Positions 33,792 through 44,163 of a stretch of 64,000 nucleotides of DNA are shown piece by piece. Within the stretch, counting starts at the first letter, position 1. The number at the start of each line of letters is the position of its first letter. The position numbers were made by a program, and so were the translations under genes. The notes under the pieces were generated by a model. It was not told the origin of the DNA. It was given only the letters and a program-made list of their open reading frames with translations, and made no database searches. Source of the stretch: Phellopilus nigrolimitatus (lineage: Eukaryota; Basidiomycota; Agaricomycetes; Hymenochaetales; Hymenochaetaceae); NCBI GenBank assembly GCA_021029095.1, contig JAJOHG010000113.1, forward strand, positions 23,006 through 87,005. Reading direction: 5' to 3'.

Positions 33792-35414
33792 TAGTGATGC
33801 TAAGGTCTGGTCTCGAACCGAGCTGAACCCGGTTTGAAACCGAACTAAACCGTCGGTCTTGGTCCGCGGTCTGGCAAAATGCTCGGACCGAACCGACGGT
33901 TCGGTCAGCGGTCTGAGCAATCCGGGAAAAAATTAACCGTTCAAGGACCGGGTCTGAACCGTGAACCACCTGTTTCATTTTGGTAAGTATTTTCCTTTTG
34001 CAGCGCTCTTTCAGAGGTTACCGAGCCGCGCGCCCAATGCGGACGTCGTGCTCGACGTCGTCAATAACATTCAGGACATCAAAGACAGCCTGAAACACCG
34101 TATAACACCAGGTAAGTCGTCAAAAAAAGTCATACTTCATATTTGAATGAGCTAATGTGTTGTTCTTATTTGTGCATCCACAAGATTGTGCCTACGAAAA
34201 CCGCCGCAACTTCATCAAGACTATCAAGCTTCATGTCGGTCGATGCGGCACTTATTTTCTTGCGCAGTGCGGGCCTTATTCGTGATTTCGAACACTCCAT
34301 AAGAGTGCACATGGGCCGTTCTCACTCTAATTCATCGTTTGTTTTTGACAATTTGTTTTTTTCTTCAAAGAGTTCTGTGGTTTGCCATATACCGTCATGG
34401 ACCGGTCCTTGCAACACCACCATTCCTTGTAACACACCATTTAATTTGACTCAACAACACCTTCCTCAGCTCAAATTAGTGCACAAAAATCATCTTTTCA
34501 TCTAAATACACTACTACAAAAAAATCTGGTGTAATATGGTCTACAATTAATGAAGTTATGGGTGAAATAAGCGTGAGAAGGTACTAGAACTGAGTGGTTC
34601 AAAATGTTTCCAGTCTTATGCACTCGTAAAACCCTTCTTTATGCTCAAACAAAATGTATTTACAGCTAACACAATATTATTGATGTCCTTACAAAATTTC
34701 AAGTCAGATGGATAAGTATACAGTTGTGTAAAAATTCAGGAAAGTTGTGTGTGGCGCTCTTTGCAATTGTGACACTTGTGTCACTGACTTGTCATGTCAC
34801 AGACTTTCCGTGCCATGTCTCATTGCAGTTTAATTGCTCACTTCTGCCTATTCCCAAGCCAGAGCTCCCGTAAGATAATGAGGACAATTTGGAAGCAAAT
34901 TGACATTCAAAATGTCAGCCAGGATGTGATCAGCGGCTCAAATCCCAAGTGAAGATAAGCGTGGGAAATTTGTGTTGCAAGGAGTGGTGATTTGCCGTTT
35001 CGGAGTCAAACTGTATGCGCTTCATAACTCATTTGTTCCTTGCTTTTATCACTCGAAATTTTGTGCAGATAGGCCTGAGTAGTATAGCTTTATAATAGTA
35101 TTTTTTGTTTGAAAGATTTTCACGAGATAATTGTGTAAAAAGCAAAATAAAATGTGCTGTTTCAAGGACCGGTCCATGACGGTAATAAGGGATACACAGT
35201 AGAGCTACCTCAAAAAATACTATGAATCTGCTTATCTCAAAAAAAAGGTCTCAGACCGTCTCGAACCAAAAAAAAACCGGGACCAAACCAACCTGAACCG
35301 TTCAAGTCGGTTCGGTCCGTGGTCTGACAAAAATCCCGGACCGAACCGATGGTTTGGTTTTCGGTTTGGCCAAAAAAGGCGAAAACCGAACCAAACCAGA
35401 CCTTACCAACACTA
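33792..35414. mobile_element. Non-autonomous hAT-like DNA transposon
   Basis: Ends TAGTGATGCTAAGGTCTGGT on the left and, reversed, TAGTGTTGGTAAGGTCTGGT on the right, flanked by a perfect 8-base duplication TCACGGGC. TAG ends and 8-base duplications are the hAT superfamily signature. Both subterminal regions are packed with inverted copies of GGTTCGGTCCG-like motifs (for example CGGACCGAACCGA), the usual transposase-binding pattern. No transposase frame is present. One internal piece (33995-34110) reads LPSRAPNADVVLDVVNNIQD and ends at a GTAAGT donor, which may be a captured exon. The 1.6 kb element splits an R1 repeat. Confidence 0.85.
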
Positions 35415-35422
35415 TCACGGGC
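35415..35422 (+). repeat. Target-site duplication, right
   Basis: TCACGGGC, identical to 33784-33791. Confidence 0.85.
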
Positions 35423-35720
35423 ACAACTTCAGTGCCTAAATCGTCGCCGGCGAACGCGTAATTTACAACCATCAGCGACGCCCGAGTCTTCTTCCGTCTT
35501 TGTGGCCGATGCTGAAGCTTCTCTGCTCAGTTAGAAACCACGTTATTGCAGTGCTCATTATGAACTCAACGGGAAAACGGCGGACGCACTCATGGTTGGC
35601 TGACTTTAAACTGGTTCAAATTGTTTCCCAGTTCTCATACACAAAATATCATTCTCGTACAAGTCAGGGAGAGGATGCGCCACAATAATCTGCAGTCTAT
35701 ATCGAATGGTGGTAGAAGGG
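35423..35720 (-). repeat. R1 dispersed repeat, copy d, right part
   Basis: Continues the R1 copy broken by the hAT-like element: ACAACTTCAGTGCC, then CATCAGCGACGCCCGAGTCT, then ATGGTTGGCTGAC. A promoter-like stretch with CCATAAAGCC at about 35826 follows, like the one with TTTATAAAGGC at 9257 beyond copy a. Confidence 0.65.
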
Positions 35721-35979
35721 GAGGGCTCACATGTGCATGTGCCTGATCCCTTTGACACCTTCTTTAGGTGTCGCAGGCTCTTACATTACCCTCCTTGGAG
35801 CTGCCCCTTGCCCACTCTCCTTTCCATAAAGCCCTCGTCGTTCGCTCGTGCATCCCCCTCACAAAACGTATATGGTTCCTGCTCTTCCCGTTTTCACATT
35901 CCCGACCTTTACTTACTACTACCGGATCCAGAAACCTGTGCTTATATGGCGACTGAACTTTGGTGAGCGATGTGGTCTC

Positions 35980-36897
35980 CTAAATTTTCCGTTTCATCTG
36001 GTCTCTGTGGGCCTTCCTGCGCCGTCTCCGGAGGTGTTGCGACGTCATCTGAACTACACTGGATCTGACGGCGAATGTCACGGCTTTCGACTTTGAAGCT
36101 TCCGACTGTGAACGTGTTGTGTTGACGATCCGCGAGCCTTTTAAGACACGCGTACGAGGTGCGGACCGCAGGCGTTTGTGCTCATGCGTATTCGGAGCCA
36201 ATGTGATTGTAACTTTTTGCATTGGATTCAATGCGTTAGAACGGTATAGATAGGTGTCGAATAGGAAAGGGAACTTACTGCTCCCGGAATCTTCTCCCTC
36301 CGCCTTTCGTTTCTTTCTATGCTGCTTGTACTGCTCGAACGCAGCTTTATTCTCCTCGTCTTCTGGTTCGGAGCTGCCTCTGGCGAGAAAATCGGTATTA
36401 TCACCAATACTATCTTCGTCGTATGCGTTGTCGTCGTCTCCTTCTTTGTCTTCGTCGCTTTTCTCATCTCCGGCGACATACCCACTCGCTTCTTTGTCTT
36501 TCTCCAGCCTGGAGACACGCGCGGTAGTCAGTACAGGATGGAAGCGTGTCAGAAAAGCCGACGCACTCAAGCTCCGCTCTCCGTTTCTTGACGAGCCGAT
36601 TTACGAGCTCGGCTTTTCTCGTTGTCATCTTACTTGACTACAAGCCAGACACGGAGTAATCACTACACGTGAACAAGTCCATGAGCGACAAAGGAGGGAA
36701 AGGCTCACCTGAGTGGGAATGTCCAATTCTCTTTGATGCCGCTCGCTGTGTATGCATCCTGGCAGCGAAGAGACCGTGGCGCTCCGAGATGGCGGTTCAA
36801 GCCCCTGCTCGATCCGGGCTTGCATCGCCCGCTTCATGAAAGCTTTGGTAGCCTGTGCAGCTGCCCGCGCGTCAGATGCTGGAATCGTATAGCTCAT
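35980..36897 (-). CDS. SAP-like nuclear protein, family member 4
   Basis: Four exons. Exon 1 starts MSYTIPASDARAAAQATKAF and ends RELDIPTQ at GTGAGC. Exon 2 reads SSKMTTRKAELVNRLVKKRR then AELE, the second half of the SAP-like fold, and ends at GTGCGT. Exon 3 is very acidic (LEKDKEASGYVAGDEKSDED, then DDDNAYDEDSIGDN) and ends KKRKAEGEDSGS, a nuclear-signal-like stretch, at GTAAGT near 36280. Exon 4 starts ITITLAPNTHEHKRLRSAPR and ends with a strongly basic run (HLRRRRRKAHRDQMKRKI) at a stop at 35980. About 260 residues. The acidic exon and the KRLRSAP block correspond to those of the gene at 43433, so the two are closest relatives. A chromatin-associated role is inferred from composition only. 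Confidence 0.7.
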
Positions 36898-37051
36898 AGC
36901 GGATTCTGTGTTGTGGTAGTGGTAGTGGTAATGGGAACGTAGGTTGTAGTGGAGCGCAATTGTTGAATGAAATAAAAATAAAGTGCTGAGTTCTATAAGA
37001 GATTCTGATAAGAAACACTTCGCTCGTTGTAGGTGTTGACGTCGTCCTGGT

Positions 37052-37073
37052 GTTCATTATGTTCTTTGTGCGA
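37052..37073 (-). promoter_or_regulatory. Shared upstream motif of the SAP-like family (member 4)
   Basis: GTTCATTATGTTCTTTGTGC on the + strand, read in reverse by the gene starting at 36897, about 160-175 bases away. It is flanked by CGTCGTCCTGGT and by CATCCGGATTTGGTCGAGCC, both also found before the gene at 43433. Confidence 0.5.
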
Positions 37074-37099
37074 GGCTGGCAGGTTCGGACGGGCATCCG

Positions 37100-38230
37100 G
37101 ATTTGGTCGAGCCACAAGCCACAGTCCATTGACGTATCAATATTGCTCCCATCATCTCTCAGTACCTGCAGTCTTCTCGACATATGTATAAGAGATTTTT
37201 CAGGCTCATGCCCGCCGCGTTCGCCTTTTTTTGATGGTTTTAAAGGTGATCGCGTTGCTCAGCATTTGCTTGAAACACTTACTTCCCGAATCAACTCTGA
37301 TCCTTGAGCTTCAGGGCATCGACGCCGAGCTTTTCTTTTCTTCTACAATCGGAAAAAGCATCAAGATTACATTCTCAGGCTTCGAGTTAAACCGGTCTAA
37401 CGCTCTATCGAGCACCCTCTCTGGTGTACAAAAGGACGTCGAATATACTGACACAAGTCGTGACCGGTCAACATAAAATTTGGTCACTATATGGACGAAT
37501 CTAAAATAGTTGAGAATCGACCTCAAACTACCGGTATTCTCCGAAACGATCGAAGTCATCAATGTCTGAAACATTGTCGTGTCTTTTTGTATTACATCCA
37601 GACAGAAAGATTAACGAGAATATACCGAGAGGCCGAGGGATGTTCAGATCGATCTTACAGACTTACTCCCTTGCCTTTGAAGACTTATCACACGTATCTA
37701 CATATTCCTTTACCACCGACATCTTTACGTGTGTTCTCAAGAAAGGGGGTTAGCTGTGAATACTGAGGAAACACCCCTGATTTGCGAGTACTTGCTTGAA
37801 ACTCAGCTCACTTCGCTTTCTTTTCTCTTCTCCAAGTTTTCTACATTCACCCCTTTCCTACGCTGCTTCCATGCAATGCTTCTTTGATTTATCAGACCTT
37901 ATCATGATAACTCCTCTCTTCGGCTTCCTACGGCAGGCCCAGAAAGTAGACGGACAGACATCGATGTTCTATGTCCAGCTAATTTTGATTTTCCGTGAGC
38001 AAGGTACGTCTGATATGGCCGCGATTTGTGCCACGAGTCCGCAGGCATGAGTAAAAAATGTGTGGATTCTTTGTAAGACGCTTGTAAGGTCGCGCTCGCA
38101 AAGAATTACGTGCTATGAGAAGGCTGACCTCTAAAGCAGACCTTTAAGTACAGGCAGTTTGTTCAAGATTCTCTTCTCTAGCCAATTCTGACTCTAGACA
38201 GCAAGTTCCCAGACTTAGCTCTAGTATACT
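37100..38230. other. Stretch without a clear gene
   Basis: Holds a 63-codon + frame (37562-37753; LFVLHPDRKINENIPRGRGM) that looks protein-like but has no known relative. Otherwise nothing coherent before the Old Yellow Enzyme gene. Confidence 0.4.
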
Positions 38231-38232
38231 CG

Positions 38233-39608
38233 ATGACCCACTCCGAAGCAAAGCTCTTCCAGCCCGTCCGCGTGGGCAATCTGTCCCTCAAACATCGCGT
38301 CGTGCTCGCACCCCTCACGCGCTACCGCGCGGATGACGCACACGTACCCACAGATTTGATGGTCGATTACTACGCGCAACGTGCAAGCGTGCCTGGATCG
38401 CTGCTCATTACCGAAGCGACGTTTATTGCCGCTAAAGCGGGCGGTTATGAGTTTATTCCAGGCATTTGGAGCGACGACCAAGTAGCTGGCTGGAAGAAGG
38501 TATGTCCATCTTTCACGAAGCTTTTGTTAATTTGAACGTTTATTGACCGGCTTTTCTTCTAATCTGTTTTCTGAAGATAGTCGACGCTGTGCACGCGCGA
38601 GGTTCGTATATCTACCTGCAGATGTGGCAGCTCGGACGTGCGGCATTGCCGAAGGTCCTTGCACTTCCAGATTCGCGCGTAAACCCAGGTGGTCCGTATC
38701 CGTATGTCTCCGCATCGGACGTGCCGCTTACGGGTGTCGACATAAGCCCACGCCCTCTTACACATGAGGAAGTACTTGAATACATCGAGCTCTTCGGCGT
38801 CGCGGCGCACAATGCAGTGCACCGCGCCGGGTTCGATGGTGTGGAGATCCACGGGGCACACGGGTATCTAATCGACCAGTTCACGCAGGACGTGTCAAAC
38901 AAACGTACAGACCAGTGGGGTGGGAGCATAGAAAACAGGACGCGCTTTGCGCTCGAGGTGATTAAGAAGGTGACGAGCGTCGTGGGCGAGGAGAGAACGG
39001 CCATCCGTCTCAGCCCTTTCAATCCCTGGCAAGGTCAGAGCGATAATCTACCGAGAAAAGAGACGTCGTGCTTACGTTTCTTTTTCCAGGTATGCGCATG
39101 GAACATCCCCAACCGACGTTCGCCTACCTCGTCAGCCGCATCCGGGAGTCCTATCCTCAATTCTCGTACCTCCATGTCGTCGAGCCGCGCGTCGCAGCTG
39201 GGTTCGATCGCCAGCCGCTCGTGGGTGAGTCCAACGACTTCTTGCGTGCTATCTGGAAAGGGCCGAAAAGCGAGGAAAATGGGTCGGTGTACGTTACTGT
39301 GGGGGGATATAAACCGGAAACAGCACTCGAAGATGCCGAGCTGAAAGGGGACCTCGTCGCATTTGGGCGGTACTATATCTCGAATGTATGTTCTTCCCTC
39401 ATTATAAATGCTATAGGAAACTAATGTTATTCAACATAATCAGCCCGATCTCCCTGCACGGCTTAAAAAAGACATACCATTCGTTCCTTACAATCGCGAG
39501 ACTTTCTACAATCCTGGAAACCCTGTCGGCTACAACGATTATGCATTCGCGGATCCGGAGGCTGAGGCGAACTACAGAAGCGATAAAGCCGACAGCAAAG
39601 TATCGTGA
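38233..39608 (+). CDS. NADH:flavin oxidoreductase, Old Yellow Enzyme family
   Basis: Four exons with clean borders: 38233-38499, 38577-39033, 39090-39385 and 39444-39608. FMN-dependent ene-reductase of about 390 residues. It begins MTHSEAKLFQPVRVGNLSLK, with APLTRYRAD (flavin-contacting Thr), LLITEATFIAAKAGGY, YLQMWQLGRAALP, then GVEIHGAHGYLIDQF (substrate-binding His pair) and RTDQWGGSIENRTRF. The C-terminal half has YVTVGGYKPETALEDAE and DLVAFGRYYISNPDLPARLK, which bind the FMN phosphate, and the usual FYNPGNPVGYNDYAF tail. All expected residues are present. It acts in the cytosol on alpha,beta-unsaturated carbonyl compounds using NAD(P)H. The physiological substrate is not known. Confidence 0.93.
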
Positions 39609-40226
39609 TTTTCGCAAGTTGCATAACTGCATAGGATGATTGTGCTTTGCGAATGAGCTTTATGTTACGATTCCTGACGTAAGGAAGGGATCGTCCTTTT
39701 CACTCCTACGTTTTCACCCCCAGTGGCTGTGCATGTATGTCACGGTCACCATTACAAAAAAGTGTACAAAGTGGCCGAAAAGTATACAAATAGTGTGGGA
39801 ACATATGCCTTATAATGGGGGTGGTTCACTGCCACACGCCACCGCCACGCGTCACACTTTTCTTTGCGAGCCTTCTGTTCGTATCTAACATTTCTTTTTT
39901 TTCCCTCCGCATATAAAAGCTTGCTTTATTTTTTATTATGAAGGCCCATGTCTAAGCTATACATCCATGTATAACTTTGTGCATATATGTAGCTGAGCGA
40001 TATGTAAAAGCTGACCGGCTGGGCACTGCTCTGGTGACAACAAATTTGAGGACGAGTTGCGCGTGGATTCCCGGAAGCCCAGTGAATTGGTGTGCAAACA
40101 CATATTACAGTAAAACAAAAGTGTCGTCCAGACCAAATAGATTAGAAGATAATCCTATTCTAATTTTCTACGACCCGTCCTCTGCCTCCGACTCCGAATG
40201 ATCTAGCTCGGCATGCACTGAGAAGC
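39609..40226. other. Intergenic stretch
   Basis: Between the Old Yellow Enzyme gene and the 3' end of the mannosyltransferase pseudogene. No coding signal. Two similar AT-rich blocks (AGTGTACAAAGTGGCC and AGTATACAAATAGTG, 39761-39798) are noted without interpretation. Confidence 0.5.
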
Positions 40227-41860
40227 TCAGTCACCTCTGCGTTTTGGGTGCTTTCCGGCCTCCGGTATACTTAAGAAAAGGCCACCAGTTCAGTATTCAT
40301 AACAAGAAGATGCCAAGGAAGACATACCGCTGCTCTTGGCAGACGAAGCTCTCGGGCGCGCCCTCCCAGTCGTCCAGGACATACTTCTCGCGCGAGCCAG
40401 GCCCGTCATCCTCTCATCCTCATCCTTGTCCGGACCGAACAGGTCGAGCGCGAGCTGCGCATGGCTCACCCCCGCGTACGTCGTCACGCACCGCAGGTTC
40501 ACGAGGATCCGAGCCGTGCGGAATACACCGTTCGGAATGTAGAACGCGTTCGCCAGCGCATCGTCCTCACCTGCCGCCGCGTCGTCCACCTCGCCCTCCC
40601 CCGTGTCCGGCATCGTGTCAAAGTCGAGCCCATGTTCGCGTCCGAGTCGCCCTGCGGCCGCTGGCGCTACGCGTGTCGTCCGTCGTGCTGAGGTTCGCGA
40701 CCTGCGCGCCCGTGCAGTAGCGCGGGCCGGTGTAGTACGTCTGCGCGTGGTCGACGACGTGCGTGCCGGACTCGCAGCAGAAGACCTGGAACGGGAGGGC
40801 CTGCGCGTAGCGCGCGGGGCCAGCGGGATCGCGCGGCGGGCCTGCAGAGGCGGAGGACAAGTTGGACTGCCGGAACTGGTCGTCGTTGATGTTGCGCGTG
40901 CGTCAGCGGTCGGAGCAGATGAAGAAGCCGTTGTGCTCGGCCCAATCCATGCCGCACACCACCGCGGCGTCGTTCGGCTGGCGGACCATGATCGTCTCGA
41001 AGATGTTGTTCGGGCACGTGAAGCCCAGATGACGCGGTGGAACTTGATTTTGTGCTTCTGGTAGAGCTCGTAGAGCGGCTCGAGCACGAGGTTGTGTGTG
41101 TGCACCTCTTCGAGGGGATAGTACGCTGGCGGCTGTGTGAGCAGTTGCTGGCCGGCACACCCTGCTGGTCTAAATGAGACGTCGCTTTGTCCGTGATGCC
41201 ATGTACATTAGACAAGTCATTGAAAGCACTGAAAACGGGCGTAAGACATACTATGGTTTCTGAAGCCGCTCTCAGAAGTCGTCGACGCCATCACATACTT
41301 ATGGCATTGCTGAAAAAGCCTGGCCGCTCGTCCCGCCCAAGCACACTTGCAGGAAGTCGTATTTTTGCACATAGAGCTTGTCCGAGCCCGATACAAGGTC
41401 AAACACGCCCTGGTATCTTATCTGGGGGACGCTGTCATAGCGGAGGAAAAGAAAAGCAGAGCGATGATCCAGAAGACACGCGTCAGACTTCGCCGACGAA
41501 GGTGGCCAGCTTCAGTTCCTCATATAGAGTTGTCGGGGACAGAGATGGTGAGAACGGCGACAGCGAGTACAAGGAGTTTGATGGTGAGCAAGAGGCCGAG
41601 GCGGGAGGGAAAAGGAGGGAAAAAAAAGGAATCGTAACTTGCCGTGCGAAGCAATGGCCCACAACCAAAGTGGATTTTGTAGACGTGCTTTTCGCACTGA
41701 CTTGAAAGTAAGTCAAATGAATGTAGACAATGAGAACTTAGCGCTGGTAACGGTTGCGTCAAGCATGAGCGTGAGTAGGAGAAGAAATTACTGCAGGCTG
41801 AGCTACGCGTCTCTGGGGTTGATGTTCGCGTCAACACTTGTGCCACTATAACCGGCACGC
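40227..41860 (-). pseudogene. CAP59/CMT1-like mannosyltransferase (GT69), broken
   Basis: Minus-strand remains of a Golgi alpha-1,3-mannosyltransferase-like gene. A membrane helix (RLGLLLTIKLLVLAVAVLTI, near 41610-41550) fits a type II topology. Recognisable blocks in order: HNLVLEPLYELYQKHKIKFH, TCPNNIFETIMVRQ, VVCGMDWAEHNGFFICSDR, RTRNIN, FCCESGTHVVDHAQTYYTGP, ALANAFYIPNGVFRTARIL, LRCVTTYAGVSHAQLALDLF and GAPESFVCQEQR. The reading frame breaks between RVIW and TCPNN (a few bases lost), at a TGA where WRTRN is expected (40906-40908), near 40664 (frame change before GLDFDTM) and at 40402 (two extra bases before EKYVLDD). With four lesions it cannot make a full protein. The C-terminal splice (intron 40319-40273) is still intact, so decay is probably recent. 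Confidence 0.75.
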
Positions 41861-41869
41861 TTTGATACC

Positions 41870-42300
41870 CATGGCGAGGAAAGCGAGAAGACAGAAAAGA
41901 GCAGTAATCGAGATTCTGTCTTGTTCGCTGTGCATTGTCTGCCCGCCATGCCCATTGCCCGTTTGCAAATAGAAGGATGACACGTGATGTACTTACATAA
42001 TATAACGATGGAAGGTCGACGATGTTTTGACTTCAACTCAACCGCAACTTGATGCGTTCAACTTATTGTCTTCAAATTGCAACGTACGCAAGTCATTCAA
42101 TATACGCAGGATCATATATATGTTGACTCAGCAGGAGAATCTGATAAAGCAATGTATCACAACAAATTTAAGTTCAAATCGACAAGAGGCTCGCAATCAT
42201 GATCACTAGCACTCGATTCCTTTGACGCTTTCCGACGCAGGCTCATACACAACCTCCAGAGCCTCCCTCTCACCATATTTATACAAAACCCTCGGCACTC
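41870..42300. other. Intergenic stretch
   Basis: No supported gene. Near 42240-42300 a GCAGGCTCATACACAACCTC block with TTTATACAAAACCC resembles the promoter-like blocks at 9202-9260 and 35775-35830. Confidence 0.4.
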
Positions 42301-42592
42301 GCTCATTCACCCAGTCGAGCTTCCCCCTCCATGTCAAGTGTCGTCTCCCACCTGATGTGAACGCATCCACCCCCTCGTGCATAATCTGTCAACTCCTCCC
42401 CTGGCCTTCCCGCATTCGTTCTCCTCAGCTCCATCAATCTCCCATATCGGATGGGAGCTTCCGACAAGAAATGTTTGAGCTGAGCTTGAAGCTCGACTCC
42501 GGAACGAGAGCCGACTGTATGAACCGCGAGCGAGGATTGACGGTGAGGTACTAAGAAAAAGCGGCGGGGCGCGACGGCAGATGAGCCCGAGT

Positions 42593-43433
42593 TTAACGCT
42601 GGCGCCATACGACGGGACGTAGCGTGGACAGGACTTCCTGGTTTGCCAGGCGAGAGTTCACCAGGACTCTCCTGTTCGGTGACACGTCGGGCCGTAGCCG
42701 TTTAGCTGTATGCGAAGCAGACTCGTTAGGTGCGCATAGATGGACGTCGACGCCCTTAGAGACTCACTGTATGCGGGTTCGTCACCTTCGTCTGACTCGT
42801 CCACCTCTGCTTTCCTCTTCATCCCACGCCCAGTGAGCACAGTCTCTATTTCTTCTGCGTCAGCATCAGAGCTGCCTTTGACAGCGGGCGCTGGATCATC
42901 GGCGATATCTCCCTCGTCCTCTTCGTTTTCCTCGTCGGTATCCTCGTCATATACCTGGTCTTCTTCTCTGGCATCACTCTTCTCGTCTTCTCCATCGTAA
43001 CCACTCGCGTCCTCCTCTTCTTCACCCCTGCAGCGGGCGATGTCACTTGCGGGTTATCGTCAGTACGAAATGAATGTGCGAGAGAAAGGCCGACGTACTT
43101 GAGCTCCGCTTTCCGCTCCTTGACAAGCCGTTCAATGAGGTCGTTCCTTTTCCTAATTTCCTTGTTGTATTCCTACAAGCAAATAGGGAAAAGGAAGCGC
43201 TTCTTGAGTGGGCTATGTTGGCGAGCGAGAAAAGAGGAAAAGCTCACCGCAGTGAGGGAACATAGTTCCCTGTGACTCAGTTCCCTGAGCCTGTACCCAG
43301 GTTTAGACAAAACGCGGGTCATCATTCTTGGAGACGGTGGCTCGGCCCTACGCTTTGCTTCGGCTTGTCGTGCCCGCTCACTGAGACCTCTAGAGGCCTC
43401 AGCGACAATGCGGTTTGCGAGTGCTGCAGGCAT
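42593..43433 (-). CDS. SAP-like nuclear protein, family member 5
   Basis: Exon 1 starts MPAALANRIVAEASRGLSER and ends LSHRELCSLTA at GTGAGC. Exon 2 reads EYNKEIRKRNDLIERLVKER then KAELK, giving the SAP-like helix pair split at the family position. Exon 3 is acidic (GEEEEDASGYDGEDEKSDAR, then YDEDTDEENEEDEGD) and ends MKRKAEVDESDEGDEPAY at GTGAGT near 42766. Exon 4 begins TKRLRPDVSPNRRVLVNSRL and stops at 42593. A further minus-strand open stretch (42608-42303) is protein-like, so the real end may lie lower with one more exon or a frameshift. Closest to the gene at 36897 (shared ASGY.GDEKSD and KRLR blocks). About 220 residues. Confidence 0.65.
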
Positions 43434-43575
43434 GAATGCAGTGGTCTCTGGACTGCGGTGAGATGCTATTGGTGATTGATCGTGGAAGTGGATGTTGTAG
43501 TTGTTGAAGAGAGAACGAGAGAGAGATGGTTCCTTTTGTCTAGGCCGGTGGCCGGCTCATTCGCGTCGTCCTGGT

Positions 43576-43599
43576 GTTCTTTGTGTTCATTGTGCAAGG
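43576..43599 (-). promoter_or_regulatory. Shared upstream motif of the SAP-like family (member 5)
   Basis: GTTCTTTGTGTTCATTGTGC then AAGG on the + strand, about 145-165 bases before the ATG at 43433 in the gene's own sense. Followed outward by CATCCGAATCCGGTTGAGCC. Confidence 0.55.
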
Positions 43600-44163
43600 G
43601 CCGGCTACTTCGGGCGGCATCCGAATCCGGTTGAGCCACTGATTGCAGACCACTTATGTAATCACAAGCCACAACTCGTTTTGCGTGTGTCTTTCTTTCT
43701 TTTCTTCTTGAAACGAAAGTCGCATTCCAAAAGCTTGCAGATAAGATGCACCGTAGTGGTATGAGAACAATCGTGACATTACACAAGTGGTTACGCGATA
43801 CAGACGTGCTATCATCTACGAGGAAGAAGAAAGCGCCTGGTCGCAAAGTTTTCGGCACGTACGCATTCTTATATCTGTCTCCTCATTCTCTTCTCACCGG
43901 AAATTGTGTTTCTCACCATCTTCAGAACACTTTATAACCTCGCCTAATCCTTCTTGTCCTATTCTTGCTTGTTCGCGGAGATCCTAGAACTAGTTCTCCT
44001 ACGAGAAGAACTGGAACCTGATCATGGTCGTGCTTTTATTACATCTTTTGATGACATCGGGACGGAGGGTGTTCAGACCGGCTACGAGGTTTCGTCATAG
44101 AAGGGCAGAAGCAGGAACTCTCAAATTGGAGCCAGATGGCCCCGCAACTTCGGCCAATGCTAC

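Noticed and set aside
33246..33920. A 224-codon minus-strand open frame
   Set aside because: It runs from inside the hAT-like element across the insertion site into R1, so it cannot be an ancestral gene. Other R1 copies do not keep the frame.
36254..36637. A 127-codon + strand frame rich in Ser and Leu
   Set aside because: Antisense of the acidic exon of the gene at 35980-36897. Glu/Asp codons read as Ser/Phe/Leu on the other strand.
40603..41064. A 153-codon + strand open frame
   Set aside because: Opposite strand of the CAP59-like pseudogene, where family blocks are clear on the minus strand.
42740..43000. A Ser-rich + strand frame
   Set aside because: Antisense of the acidic exon of the gene at 42593-43433.
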